NCBI RefSeq assembly: GCF_009829925.1
Contig: NZ_SNVJ01000002.1
Coordinates: 1 to 64,000, forward strand
Origin: Teichococcus coralli
Lineage (GTDB): Bacteria > Pseudomonadota > Alphaproteobacteria > Acetobacterales > Acetobacteraceae
DNA: 64,000 nt
Direction of reading: 5' to 3'
A program made the translations under genes and the position numbers. This document shows positions 40,911 to 51,061 of the stretch, piece by piece (position 1 is the stretch's first letter; every line of letters starts with the position of its first letter). The notes under the pieces were generated by a model, which was not told the origin of the DNA, did no database searches, and saw nothing but the letters and a program-made list of their open reading frames with translations.

Positions 40911-42679
40911 GCCACCGATACGCCTTCGGCGCGCTTCACCTGCCCAACGGCCGCACGCGCTTCCGCCTCTGGGCGCCTGGTCAGCCGGGCGTCGGGCTGG
41001 AGCGGCGTGACGCCGGGCCTCTGCCGATGCAGGCCGAGGAGGGAGGCTGGTGGTCGGTCGAGACGGAGGCCGCCCCCGGCACCCGCTATCGCTACGCCCT
41101 CGGCAATGGCCCCACCGTGCCCGACCCCGCCAGCCATGCGCAGGATGGCGATGTGGATGGCTGGAGCGTGGTGGTGGACCATGCTGCCTATCCATGGCGC
41201 CATACCGGCTGGACGGCGCATCCCTGGCCGCGCAGCGTGGTCTATGAGCTGCATCTCGGCGCCATGGGCGGGACGCGCGGCGTAGAGGAAGATCTGCAGC
41301 GGCTCGCCACGCTCGGCGTCAACACGATCGAGATCATGCCGGTGGCCGACTTCGCCGGCAGCTGCAACTGGGGCTATGATGGCGTGCTGCCCTACGCGCC
41401 GGACGAGAGCTATGGCACGCCGGACGACCTCAAGGCGCTGGTGGACGCCGCCCATGGCCATGGCATCGCGGTGATGCTGGACGTGGTCTACAACCACTTT
41501 GGCCCGGCCGGGAACTACTGGCACAGCATCGCGCCGGACTTCTTCCGCAAGGACATCCACACGCCCTGGGGCGACGCCATCGACTTCCGCGAGAAGCCGG
41601 TGCGCGACTTCTTCATCGAGAACGCCATCTACTGGCTCACCGAGTACCGCTTCGACGGGCTGCGGCTCGACGCCGTGCATGCCATCGCCGACGAGACCTT
41701 CCTGCACGAGCTGTCGGAGCGCGTGCGCGCCGCGGTTGGCGGCCGCACCGTCTACCTGGTGCTGGAGAACGAGACCAACGACGCCAGCCGGCTGGAGAAG
41801 GACTTCGACGCGCAGTGGAACGATGATGTCCACCATTGCCTCCATGTTCTGCTCACCGGTGAGCACGACGCCTATTACGCCGACTACGCCGACGATCCGG
41901 CAGGCCGCCTTGCCCGTGCCCTGATGGAAGGCTACGTCTACCAGGGCGAGGCGACGGACAACCACAAGGACGGGCGCGGCAAGCCGAGCGCGCACCTGCC
42001 TCCCTCCGCCTTCGTCAATTCCATGCAGACGCATGACCAGGTGGGCAACCGCGCCCTCGGCGAACGCATCGCGGCGCTGGCGCCGATCGGCAATGTCCGC
42101 GCCGCGACCCTGCTGTTGCTGCTCGCGCCGCAGGTGCCGATGCTGTTCATGGGGGAGGAATACGCCTCGAAGCGCCCCTTCCTGTTCTTCACCGGCTTTC
42201 CCTCGCCTGAACTGGCCAAGGCGGTGCGCGAGGGGCGGCGCAAGGAGTTCGCCCGCTTTCCCGCCTTCGCCGACCCGCACCGGCGCGAGCAGATTCCCGA
42301 CCCGAACGACCCGAAAACCTTCGCGGCAAGCTGCCTCGACCCGGCCGAGCGGCAGCAGCCGGAGCAGGAGCACATGGAAAGCTTCGTCTCCACCCTGCTG
42401 CGGCTGCGGCGGATGCGCCTCGCGCCCCATTACGAGGGAGCGAAGCCGCTCGGCGCCGGCAAGCTCGGCGAGCGTGGGGTGCGGGCGCAGTGGCAACTGG
42501 CGGATGGCTCGGTGCTGACCATCGCGGCGCAGTTCGGCGAGCACACGGTGCCCTGCGAGGTCGGCCCCGGCCGGCTGCTGGCGGAATCCCGCACCGGCCT
42601 GGAGGATGAACTGCCCGAGCATGGCCTCGCCGCCCGATCCGCCATCGCCTGGCTGCAGCATCCGGACGCCACCGCGTGA
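40907..42679 (+). CDS. treZ: Malto-oligosyltrehalose trehalohydrolase TreZ
   Basis: The 590-residue protein has the TreZ pattern: a short N-terminal beta domain (FGALHLPNGRTRFRLWAPG), the GH13 barrel with YRFDGLRLDAVHAIADE, YLVLENETND and NSMQTHDQVGNRALGERI, and the family segment NCWGYDGV-like CNWGYDGVLPYAPDESYG. It releases trehalose from the maltooligosyltrehalose made by TreY. Start ATG overlaps glgX; the stop overlaps the malQ GTG start (GTGA). Confidence 0.96.
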
Positions 42680-44724
42680 GCGAGGAGGCAGATCTCCGCC
42701 GGCTGGCACGCGCCACTGGCCTGATGATCGAATGGGAGGACGCCAGCGGCCGGCGCAAGATGGTGGCGCCCGACACGTTGCGCGCCGTACTCGGCGCCCT
42801 CGGCTTTCCTGCCGGCAGCGCCGGGCAGGTGCGCGAAAGCCTGCGCACCTGGCACCAAGCGCTGAAAGCGTCCCCGCCGCCGCTCTACACTGCCGCGCCC
42901 GGCGCCACGCTGCGCCTGCCCGCCCAGGCCGGGCGCTACCGGCTGACGGCCGAGGACGGCCTCGCCGTCGAGGGCACCGCGACACCTGCCCCGGGCGGTG
43001 CCAGGCTCACCGTGCCTGCCCTGCCCGGCTACTACCTGCTGGAGATCGGCAGCGCCCATTTCACCCTCGCCGTGGCGCCGGCGCATGGCCACCGGATCGA
43101 GGATGCCTGCCCCGGCGGCCGCGCCTGGGGTCTCGCCGTGCAGCTCTACTCGCTGAAGCGCAGCGGCGACGGCGGCATCGGCGACTACACCGCCCTCCAG
43201 TCCTTCGCCGCCGGCGCGGCCGCGCAGGGAGCGGACGCCGTCGCCATCAGCCCGGTGCACGCGCAGTTCACCGCCGACCCTTCGCGCTCCAGCCCCTATG
43301 CGCCTTCCAGCCGCCTGCGGCTGGACGTGCGCCATGCCGACGGCGAAACCCTGATGGAGGACGCGCCCCCCTTTCCGCCTGAGCTGAAGGCGGAATGGGC
43401 GCGCCTGGAAGCGCTCGACCTCATCGACTGGCCGGCCAGCACGCGCGCCCGCCTCGCGCGGCTGCGCCAGCTTTACGACGCCTTCCTCAGGCTTGCGCCG
43501 GACGAGTTGCGCAAGGCCTTCGCCGCGTTTCGCACCGAGGGCGGCACCTCGCTTGAGAACCATGCCCGCTTCGAGGCGCTGCACGCGTCGCAGCTCGCGC
43601 AGGATGCCGGCCGCTGGCAGTGGCGAAGCTGGCCGGCGGCGCTGCGCGACCCCGAGAGCGCCGAAGTCGCCGCCTTCGCCGAGGCGCAGGCGGAGGAGGT
43701 CGGCTACCATGCCTTCCTGCAATGGCTGGCCGATCGCGGCCTCTCCGGGGCGCAGCAGGCGGCGCGCGAGGGCGGCGCCCGCATCGGCCTGATCGCGGAC
43801 CTCGCCGTGGGCGTGGATGGCGGCGGCAGCGATGCCTGGGCGCGGCAGACCGAGTTCCTGCCCGGCGTCGAGATCGGCGCGCCGCCCGACATCTTCAACG
43901 CCCGCGGGCAGAGCTGGGGCATCACCACCTATTCGCCGCACGGGCTGGTGGCGAACGGCTTCGGCGCCTTCCGCGAGATGCTGGGCGCCGCCTTCCGCAA
44001 CGCGGGCGGCGTGCGGCTGGACCACGTGCTCGGGCTGCGGCGGCTCTGGCTGGTGCCGCAGGGCGCCTCGCCGGCCGATGGCTGCTACATCCGCTATCCC
44101 CAGGAGGACCTGCTGCGCCTGGTGGCGCTGGAATCCCAGCGTGCCCAGGCCATCGCCATCGGGGAAGACCTGGGCACCGTGCCCGAGGGCTTCCGGCCGC
44201 AGCTGCAGAGCGCCGGCATCGCGGGGATGCGTGTGATGTGGTTCGAGCAGAGCGGCCGCGGCTTCAAGAACCCGGCGCGCTGGACCCGCGAGGCGGTGTC
44301 CATGACCTCCACCCACGACCTGCCGACCGTGGCGGGCTGGTGGCGCGGCCGGGACCTGGAATGGCGCACGAAGCTGGGCAGCACGCTGGAAGGGCAGGAG
44401 GAAACCCGCCTTTCCGAGCGGCCGAAGCTCTGGGCGGCCTTTCGCAAGGCGGGGGTGGCGCGCGGGCCAGGGCCGGGACCGGAGGAGGTGGGCAAGGTGG
44501 CCGATGCCGCGGCCGCCTATATCGGCCGCGCCCATTGCGAGCTGGCGCTTCTGCCGCTGGAGGATGCGCTCGCGGCCGTGGAGCAACCGAACATGCCCGG
44601 CACCGTTGATGAGCACCCGAACTGGCGTCGCCGGCTCGATCCGCCGGTCGAGATGCTGTTCCACGACCCCGCCTTCGAACAGCGCCTGCGCGCCCTGGCG
44701 CGGGCGCGGAGAGCCCCCGAATGA
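42676..44724 (+). CDS. malQ: 4-alpha-glucanotransferase MalQ
   Basis: The 682-residue GH77 enzyme starts at GTG 42676, overlapping the treZ stop. It has an N-terminal region of about 130 residues seen in proteobacterial MalQ and the catalytic motifs GGVRLDHVLGLRRLWLVP, AIAIGEDLGTVPEGF and TSTHDLPTVAGWW. It moves glucan segments between malto-oligosaccharides, turning short chains into substrates for TreY and GlgE. It overlaps treY by 4 bp. Confidence 0.95.
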   Translation: MSEEADLRRLARATGLMIEWEDASGRRKMVAPDTLRAVLGALGFPAGSAGQVRESLRTWHQALKASPPPLYTAAPGATLRLPAQAGRYRLTAEDGLAVEGTATPAPGGARLTVPALPGYYLLEIGSAHFTLAVAPAHGHRIEDACPGGRAWGLAVQLYSLKRSGDGGIGDYTALQSFAAGAAAQGADAVAISPVHAQFTADPSRSSPYAPSSRLRLDVRHADGETLMEDAPPFPPELKAEWARLEALDLIDWPASTRARLARLRQLYDAFLRLAPDELRKAFAAFRTEGGTSLENHARFEALHASQLAQDAGRWQWRSWPAALRDPESAEVAAFAEAQAEEVGYHAFLQWLADRGLSGAQQAAREGGARIGLIADLAVGVDGGGSDAWARQTEFLPGVEIGAPPDIFNARGQSWGITTYSPHGLVANGFGAFREMLGAAFRNAGGVRLDHVLGLRRLWLVPQGASPADGCYIRYPQEDLLRLVALESQRAQAIAIGEDLGTVPEGFRPQLQSAGIAGMRVMWFEQSGRGFKNPARWTREAVSMTSTHDLPTVAGWWRGRDLEWRTKLGSTLEGQEETRLSERPKLWAAFRKAGVARGPGPGPEEVGKVADAAAAYIGRAHCELALLPLEDALAAVEQPNMPGTVDEHPNWRRRLDPPVEMLFHDPAFEQRLRALARARRAPE

Positions 44725-47375
44725 GCCCGCCCGCCGCGACCGCGCCGCGTTCCACCTACCGGATCCAGTTCCGCGCCGAGTTCACGCTCGATGACGCGGT
44801 GGGCGTCGTGCCCTATCTGGCGCGGCTCGGCGTCAGTCACCTCTATGCCTCGCCGCTGCTGCCGGCGGCGCCGGGCTCGGCCCATGGCTATGACATCGTC
44901 GCACATGGCGCGGTGAACCCGGCGCTTGGTGGTGAGCCGGCGCTGCGCCGGCTGGTGGCGGCGCTGCGGCGCGAGGGCATGGGCCTGCTGCTCGACATCG
45001 TGCCCAACCACATGGGCGTGGACGGACCGCACAATGCCTGGTGGCAGGACGTGCTCGCCCGTGGCCGCGACAGCGACTACGCCACCTTCTTCGACATCGA
45101 CTGGGAGAGCGCCGACCCCGCCCTGCGCGGCAAGATGCTCGCCCCCTTTCTCGGCAGGCCCTACGGCGAGGCGCTGGCGGAAGGCGAGCTTTCGCTGGTC
45201 GCCGAGGGGCCGACCGGCGTGGCGGTCGCCTATTACGGCAACCGCTTCCCCATCGCGCGCATCGATGCCGAGATGATCCTCGGCGAGGATGACGGCCTCG
45301 CCCGCTATGACGCGACCAGCCTGGACGGGCTGGCCCGCCTGCACGCCCTGCTGGAGCGGCAGAACTACCGGCTGGCCTGGTGGCGCACCGCGACGGACGA
45401 GATCAACTGGCGCCGCTTCTTCGACGTCACCGGTCTCGCCGGCCTGCGGGCGGAGGAGCCGGCGGTGTTCGACGCCACGCACGAACTGCTGCTCCGCCTC
45501 TACGCCGAAGGGCTGATTGACGGCGTGCGCATCGACCATATCGACGGGCTGTCCGACCCGCACGGCTATTGCCGCAAGCTGCGCCGCAGGATGGCCGAGG
45601 CGGGCCGCCATCGCCCGGCCGAGGCGCCGGCAGGCCCGCCCTATGTCGTCGTCGAGAAGATCCTGGCGCCCGGCGAGCCGCTGCCGGTCAATTGGAGCAC
45701 CGACGGCACCACCGGCTACGACTTCATGGACCAGGTCGGCGCCCTGCTGCACGACCCGGCCGGCGAGGCACCGCTTTCCGCGCTCTGGCGGGAAGTCAGC
45801 GGCAGTGCCGCGGACTTCCCCACCGAGGAACTGGCCGCCCGCAAGCAGATCCTGCGTGACAGCCTCGCCGCCGAGCTGGACGCCTCCGCCCGTGCGCTGC
45901 ACCACCTGGCGCGCGGCCATATCCGCTCGCGCGACCTCGCCTTCAACGCCATCCGCCGCGTGCTGGCGGAGTTGCTGCTGCACTTCCCGGTCTACCGCAT
46001 CTACACCCGTGCCGGACGGCCCAGCCCGGAGGATGCGCGGGTGCTGAAGCAGGCCGCCGACGCCGCCCGCGCCCGGCTGCGCACCACCGACCACCTGGCG
46101 TTGACCCATCTGATCTACTGGCTGGCCGAGGAGGACATCCGCCAGCGCCCGCCCGGCGCATCCCGCCGCGACCTGCTGCGCGCCCGCTCCCGCTTTCAGC
46201 AGCTTTCCTCCCCGACCGCCGCGAAATCGGTCGAGGACACCGCCTTCTACCGCTACGGCCGGCTGCTTTCGCGCAACGAGGTCGGCTCGCACCCGGGCCA
46301 GCTTTCCCTCGCCCCGGAGGAGTTCCACGCCGCCTGCATCGCGCGCGGCGAAACCTACCCGGACGCCCTGCTGGCCACCGCCACGCATGACCACAAGCGT
46401 GGCGAGGACCTGCGGATGCGTCTCGCCGTGCTGTCCGAGATGCCGGACGACTGGGCCTCGGCGCTGCGCGGCTTCCTGGCCGAGAGCCGGGATCTCGTGT
46501 GCGAGCTGCCCGAAGGCGCGGCCCCCGACGGCGGGGACGCGGCCATGTTCCTGCAGATGATCGTTGCCTCCTGGCCGCTCAGTTTGGCGGTCTCCGACCG
46601 TGCAGGCGTGGAGGCCTGGGTCGAGCGGCTGATGGGCTGGCAGCAGAAGGCGATCCGCGAGGCCAAGCGGCGCTCCGGATGGGCCATGCCGGACGAGGCC
46701 TATGAGCAGGCCGCCGCCGCCTTCCTTCGCGGCGTGCTCGAACCTGCCAGCCACCCGCAGCTCGCGCGCGGGCTGGAGGCCTTCGCCGCCCGCATCGCTC
46801 CGCCCGGCGCGCTGAAGAGCCTCGCCCAGACGGCGCTGCGTCTCACCGTTCCCGGCGTTCCCGACCTCTACCAGGGCACCGAATTCTGGGACCTGTCCCT
46901 GGTTGATCCGGATAACCGCCGGCCGGTGGACTACGCGGCCCGCCACGCCGCATTGGAGACGGCGCCCGCCGATCCCGCCATCCTGCTGCGGAACTGGCCG
47001 TCGGGCGCGGTGAAGCAGTTCCTGATCCACCGCCTGCTGGAAGCGCGCAACGCCAGCCCGGAACTGTTCCGCCACGGCCGGCTCATCCCGCTGCGGCCGG
47101 AAGGCTCCCGGGCCGAAGGGGTCTTGGCCTTCCTGCGGCAGGCCGGCACGGAGGCGCTGCTGGTGGCGGTGCCGATCCGGTCGGTGCCATTGCTCGGGGC
47201 GATGCAGGACGGCTTGGCCCTCGCGCCGGATGCCTGGGGCGATACCCGCCTGCCGCTGCCGCCCGAGCTGGCAGGGCGGAGCTGGCGCTGCCTGCTCACC
47301 GGGAGCAGTCGGCCAGCCGCCGGCAGCCAGCCATTGAGCGGTGGCTGGCCAATCATCGTGCTGCGGGCCGATTGA
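44721..47375 (+). CDS. treY: Malto-oligosyltrehalose synthase TreY
   Basis: The 884-residue protein begins STYRIQFRAEFTLDDA, as TreY enzymes do, and holds the catalytic residues in IDGVRIDHIDGLSDPHGY and PYVVVEKILAPGEPLP, plus SPTAAKSVEDTAFYRY and TATHDHKRGEDLRMR. It converts the reducing end of a glucan chain into an alpha,alpha-1,1 trehalosyl unit that TreZ then cuts off. It is the last gene of the operon; 187 bp separate it from the next gene and no clear terminator is visible there. Confidence 0.96.
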   Translation: MSPPAATAPRSTYRIQFRAEFTLDDAVGVVPYLARLGVSHLYASPLLPAAPGSAHGYDIVAHGAVNPALGGEPALRRLVAALRREGMGLLLDIVPNHMGVDGPHNAWWQDVLARGRDSDYATFFDIDWESADPALRGKMLAPFLGRPYGEALAEGELSLVAEGPTGVAVAYYGNRFPIARIDAEMILGEDDGLARYDATSLDGLARLHALLERQNYRLAWWRTATDEINWRRFFDVTGLAGLRAEEPAVFDATHELLLRLYAEGLIDGVRIDHIDGLSDPHGYCRKLRRRMAEAGRHRPAEAPAGPPYVVVEKILAPGEPLPVNWSTDGTTGYDFMDQVGALLHDPAGEAPLSALWREVSGSAADFPTEELAARKQILRDSLAAELDASARALHHLARGHIRSRDLAFNAIRRVLAELLLHFPVYRIYTRAGRPSPEDARVLKQAADAARARLRTTDHLALTHLIYWLAEEDIRQRPPGASRRDLLRARSRFQQLSSPTAAKSVEDTAFYRYGRLLSRNEVGSHPGQLSLAPEEFHAACIARGETYPDALLATATHDHKRGEDLRMRLAVLSEMPDDWASALRGFLAESRDLVCELPEGAAPDGGDAAMFLQMIVASWPLSLAVSDRAGVEAWVERLMGWQQKAIREAKRRSGWAMPDEAYEQAAAAFLRGVLEPASHPQLARGLEAFAARIAPPGALKSLAQTALRLTVPGVPDLYQGTEFWDLSLVDPDNRRPVDYAARHAALETAPADPAILLRNWPSGAVKQFLIHRLLEARNASPELFRHGRLIPLRPEGSRAEGVLAFLRQAGTEALLVAVPIRSVPLLGAMQDGLALAPDAWGDTRLPLPPELAGRSWRCLLTGSSRPAAGSQPLSGGWPIIVLRAD

Positions 47376-47562
47376 GTGCCGGGGCGGGAGCATCGTGCTG
47401 GCGCTCCGCCATCCTCCTGCGGAAACCACGCCGCGGGTGACGACTCCCCGTCAGGACCGCCGCAGGGGCTTCGGCCACTCGGCGATCGTCCTTCGACCGC
47501 AGGGCTTCCGCGTCCGCAGGAGCGTGAAGCCAGGCGGCCATGAAAACCGCGAGGACCCAAGA

Positions 47563-47994
47563 ATGCGGACCATCTACCTTGCTGCGGCGCTTGCCGGTTT
47601 GGCCAGCCTACCCGCTCTCGCACAATCGCCGGCCTCCTCCAGCGTGAGCCAGGCCGGAACGGTCGCCGACCTGACGATCCTGTGCGATCCGCCGGCCAAC
47701 AGCCCGCGGCGCCTTGAGGCGATCGCCTACTGCCAGGGCTACGTGACGGCCGCGGGCCAGTACCACACCGCGCTGCATCCGGAGGGCGGCGCACGGCCTC
47801 CCCTGTTCTGCCTGCCCAACCCCCCGCCGACCGTCGCCCAGTCCGGCCTCGGCTTCGCCGCATGGGCGCGGCAGAACCCGCAGCACAACAGCGAACCGGC
47901 CATCGAGGGCCTGCTCCGCTGGATGCAGGCGACCTATCCCTGCCCGCCCTCTAGCACCCCGCAGCGCCCGGCGCGCGGCGGCACAAGCCGCTGA
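47563..47994 (+). CDS. Secreted Rap1a/Tai-family protein
   Basis: The 143-residue protein starts at ATG 47563 (GAGG upstream) and has a Sec signal peptide (MRTIYLAAALAGLASLPALAQ, cleavage after ALA). The mature part has the Rap1a/Tai cysteine pattern LC, YCQGYVTA, LFCLP and TYPCPP. Some family members are periplasmic immunity proteins against amidase effectors of type VI secretion, but many are orphans in genomes without such effectors. No amidase effector or T6SS gene is in the window, so the role here is open. Pro-rich tail at the end. Confidence 0.75.
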   Translation: MRTIYLAAALAGLASLPALAQSPASSSVSQAGTVADLTILCDPPANSPRRLEAIAYCQGYVTAAGQYHTALHPEGGARPPLFCLPNPPPTVAQSGLGFAAWARQNPQHNSEPAIEGLLRWMQATYPCPPSSTPQRPARGGTSR

Positions 47995-48011
47995 GGGGAG
48001 GAACGCAGACC

Positions 48012-48290
48012 ATGATCCGACCCCTTCGCCTCGCCCTTCCGCTCGCCGCGTCCCTGGCGCTCGCCGGCTGCGCCGGGGGCATGAACCCGCAGACCCGGGA
48101 CATCGTCGGCGGCTCCGCCGGTGGTGCCGCCCTGGGGGGCATCATCGGCTCCTTCACCGGCGATGCCGGCCTGGGGGCGCTGCTTGGCGCCGGCGCCGGC
48201 GCGGCCGGCGGCTACATCTACAACCAGTCGCAGGAGCCTTCGCGCGGCTATGGCCGTCCGCCGCCCTATGATGGGCGCAGGCGCTACTGA
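48012..48290 (+). CDS. Glycine-zipper lipoprotein
   Basis: The 92-residue protein has a lipoprotein signal ending in LALAGC (lipid-modified Cys at about residue 20). A glycine-zipper region follows (IVGGSAGGAALGGIIG, GLGALLGAGAGAAGG), then a Tyr/Arg/Pro-rich tail. It belongs to the small YMGG-like Gly-zipper lipoproteins of the outer membrane. Role unknown. It lies 17 bp after the Rap1a-like gene, likely the same transcript. Confidence 0.88.
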   Translation: MIRPLRLALPLAASLALAGCAGGMNPQTRDIVGGSAGGAALGGIIGSFTGDAGLGALLGAGAGAAGGYIYNQSQEPSRGYGRPPPYDGRRRY

Positions 48291-48321
48291 GGCACCTTCG
48301 GTCGTCCGCCTCGTGACCCGG

Positions 48322-48356
48322 GCCGGGCTGCGGTGACGCCATCCCCGCAGCCCGGC
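48322..48356. terminator. Strong hairpin between convergent genes
   Basis: GCCGGGCTGCGG (48322-48333) pairs perfectly with CCGCAGCCCGGC (48345-48356), a 12-bp stem with an 11-nt loop, in the 84-bp gap between the lipoprotein gene and the convergent oxidoreductase gene. Probably a bidirectional terminator; no T run. Confidence 0.6.
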
Positions 48357-48374
48357 TCAGGGGGTTGCGCGGCC

Positions 48375-49331
48375 TCAGCCCAGCGCCGCCGCCAGGGAGG
48401 CCGCCACCGCCGTCTCCACTCGCAGCGCCGCGTCCAGCGCGGCGCGGCCGGCGCCGCCGTCCACCACGACCGGCGTGCCATCCAGGCAGGCGGCGACGAA
48501 AGCCGCCTGCTCCGCCTCCAGGTTGTCGCGGTCCTGCCAGGAAAGCAGCTCGATGCCGTGGCCGGGGATCTGCTCCAGCGGCTCGCCCTGGCCCTTGCGC
48601 ACCAGCTTCAGCTCGCGGGCCAGGAAGTCCATGCTGGCATAGCCCTCCGTGCCGAAGACGCGCAGCCGGCGCTCCATCTTCAGGCTGGCGCGGCTCGCCG
48701 TGATGGTGGCCTGGGCGCCGTTGGCGAAGCGCAGCCGCGCATTGGCGATGTCGGTCCGTTGCGAGGCCACGGCGGCGCCGACCGCCTCCACCGCCACCAG
48801 CTCCGAGCGGGCCAGCGAGAGCACGAGGTCGAGGTCGTGGATCATCAGATCCAGTACCACCGAAACGTCGAGGCTGCGCGGGCGGAAGGGTGCGATGCGC
48901 ACCGCCTCCATGTAGAGCGCGCGGCCCACCCCGGCGCTGCCCTGGAGCGTCGCCATGCCGGCCGAGAACCGCTCGACATGCCCGACCTGCAGCACCCGGC
49001 CCGCGGCGGCGGCCTGCGCCACCAGGGCGTCGGCCTGCTCCAGCGTGGCGGCGACCGGCTTCTCCACGAAGACATGGCAGCCCGCCGCCAGCGCCGCCGA
49101 GGCGAGCTCGTGATGGAAGGCCGTGGGCGCGGCGACGATCACCGCATCCGCCGCCGCAAGCAGCGCCGGAACATCCCAGACCTTGCAGCCTGCCTCCCCG
49201 GCCACCGTTTCGGCGCGCGCCGGGTCGGCGTCGGCCAGGCCCAGGAACTCCACCCGTGGCGCCCTGGCCGCTTTCAGCGTGTGGAAGCGCCCGAAATGAC
49301 CCGCGCCCAGAACGCCCAGCTTCAGCCGCAT
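48375..49331 (-). CDS. Gfo/Idh/MocA-family oxidoreductase
   Basis: From ATG 49331 (GAGGAGG 9 nt upstream) the protein has 318 residues. It has an N-terminal Rossmann fold (KLGVLGAGHFGRFHTLKAA, ADAVIVAAPTAFHHELA), the conserved VFVEKPVA motif and a C-terminal domain with LDLMIHDLDLVLSL. The family uses NAD(P) to oxidise or reduce sugars and cyclitols; the closest types act on UDP-sugar or scyllo-inositol-like substrates, which cannot be decided here. It is divergent from secD. Confidence 0.9.
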   Translation of the reverse strand: MRLKLGVLGAGHFGRFHTLKAARAPRVEFLGLADADPARAETVAGEAGCKVWDVPALLAAADAVIVAAPTAFHHELASAALAAGCHVFVEKPVAATLEQADALVAQAAAAGRVLQVGHVERFSAGMATLQGSAGVGRALYMEAVRIAPFRPRSLDVSVVLDLMIHDLDLVLSLARSELVAVEAVGAAVASQRTDIANARLRFANGAQATITASRASLKMERRLRVFGTEGYASMDFLARELKLVRKGQGEPLEQIPGHGIELLSWQDRDNLEAEQAAFVAACLDGTPVVVDGGAGRAALDAALRVETAVAASLAAALG

Positions 49332-49460
49332 CGCTGCCCGCCTCCTCGTTTCTGCCGGAGGGGCGTGTAGCAGAGAGTGGCCGCCCGCGCATGGTGGGTT
49401 GCATCGGCGGCGGCGGGGCAGCATTTTCCGCGCCTCAAGCTCGGGGGGGCCTGCTCGGCC

Positions 49461-51047
49461 ATGCTGTATTTCGCGCGGTGGAAGGTTGCCGCGATCCTTG
49501 GCGTCATCCTGGCGGGGGTGCTGCTCTCCCTGCCGAACCTGTTCCCGCGCTCGGCCATTCCGTCGTGGCTGCCCGCCCGGCAGGTCTCGCTCGGCCTCGA
49601 CCTGCGGGGCGGCTCCTACCTGCTGCTGGAGGTGGACCTCGACGCGGTGGTGAAGGAGCGGCTGGAAGGCCTGGCCGATGCGGCCCGGACGAAGCTGCGG
49701 CAGGCCAATATCGGCTACCTCAACCTGCAGGCCGATCCGGCGAACAACCGGCTGAGCCTGCGCGTGCGGGACCAGGGCCAGGTGGACGCGGCCATGGCCG
49801 CCCTGCGCGAGCTGGCCAACCCGGTGCCGATCGGCGGCGGCGCGACCGCGCCGGACCTGGATCTCGCCGCCGCGCCGGACGGCACCGTCGGCGTGACGCT
49901 GAGCGAGGCGGCGCTGCGCGCCCGCGCCGGCAGCGCGGTGGAGCAGTCCCTGGAGATCGTCCGCCGCCGCATCGACGAGACCGGCGTCTCCGAGGCGCTG
50001 ATCGCGAGGCAGGGCCAGAGCCGCATCCTGGTGCAGCTTCCCGGCGTCGAGGACCCCAACCGGATCAAGGAGCTGCTGGGCCGTACCGCCCGCATGACCT
50101 TCCGCCTGCTGGACGAGAACGCCAACATGCAGGCCAGCCTGCCGCCGCCGGGTGTCGAGTTCCTGGAGGGCGAGACGGCGGGCCTGCGCTACCCCGTGCG
50201 CCGGCGCATCGAGGTGGATGGCGCCAACCTTTCCGATGCCCGTGCGGCGCGTGACAGCCGCAATGGCGAGTGGGTGGTGAACTTCACCTTCGACTCTGTC
50301 GGCACCCGGCGCTTCGCCGACGTGACGCGGCAGAATGTCGGGCAGCGCTTCGCCGTTGTGCTGGACAACAAGGTGATCACCGCCCCCGTCATCCGCGAGC
50401 CGATCACCGGCGGCCAGGGGCAGATCAGCGGCAACTTCACCGCCGCCTCGGCGAATGACCTCGCCGTGCTGCTGCGCGCCGGCGCCCTGCCCGCGCCGCT
50501 CACCGTGGTGGAGGAGCGCACCGTCGGGCCCGAGCTCGGGGCGGACGCCATCCGCGCCGGCCTGCTCAGCCTGGCCGCCGGCGCCGCCTTCGTGTTCCTC
50601 TACATGGGCCTGGCCTACGGGCTGTTCGGCTGGTTCGCCAACCTGGCGCTGCTGGTCAACCTGCTGCTGATGCTGGCCGGACTCTCAGTGCTGGAAGCCA
50701 CGCTCACCCTGCCCGGCATCGCCGGCATCGTGCTGACGCTGGGCACCGCGCTCGACGCCAACATCCTGATCAACGAGCGCATCCGCGAGGAGACCAAGCT
50801 CGGCCGTCCGCCGATCAGCGCGCTGGAGGCGGGCTTCACCAAGGCCTCCGGCACGATCATGGACAGCAACCTGACCAACCTCATCGCCATGGCCTGCCTC
50901 TACGGCTTCGGCTCCGGCCCGGTGCGCGGCTTCGCGGTGACGGTGGCGATCGGCACGGTTGTGCAGATGTGGACGGCGACCACCCTGGTCCGCCTCTTCG
51001 TCTCCTGGTGGTACCGCGCCCGCCGCCCCAAGACGCTGCCGGTCTGA
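49461..51047 (+). CDS. secD: Protein translocase subunit SecD
   Basis: From ATG 49461 the protein has 528 residues: one N-terminal membrane helix (VAAILGVILAGVLLSLPNLF), a large periplasmic domain (VSLGLDLRGGSYLLLEVD; SLEIVRRRIDETGVSE; ITGGQGQISGNFT) and five C-terminal membrane helices with TLGTALDANILINERIREE. SecDF pulls translocating chains on the periplasmic side using the proton gradient. secF follows at 14 bp. No yajC lies upstream within the window. Confidence 0.97.
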   Translation: MLYFARWKVAAILGVILAGVLLSLPNLFPRSAIPSWLPARQVSLGLDLRGGSYLLLEVDLDAVVKERLEGLADAARTKLRQANIGYLNLQADPANNRLSLRVRDQGQVDAAMAALRELANPVPIGGGATAPDLDLAAAPDGTVGVTLSEAALRARAGSAVEQSLEIVRRRIDETGVSEALIARQGQSRILVQLPGVEDPNRIKELLGRTARMTFRLLDENANMQASLPPPGVEFLEGETAGLRYPVRRRIEVDGANLSDARAARDSRNGEWVVNFTFDSVGTRRFADVTRQNVGQRFAVVLDNKVITAPVIREPITGGQGQISGNFTAASANDLAVLLRAGALPAPLTVVEERTVGPELGADAIRAGLLSLAAGAAFVFLYMGLAYGLFGWFANLALLVNLLLMLAGLSVLEATLTLPGIAGIVLTLGTALDANILINERIREETKLGRPPISALEAGFTKASGTIMDSNLTNLIAMACLYGFGSGPVRGFAVTVAIGTVVQMWTATTLVRLFVSWWYRARRPKTLPV

Positions 51048-51061
51048 ACGGGAAACGCACG

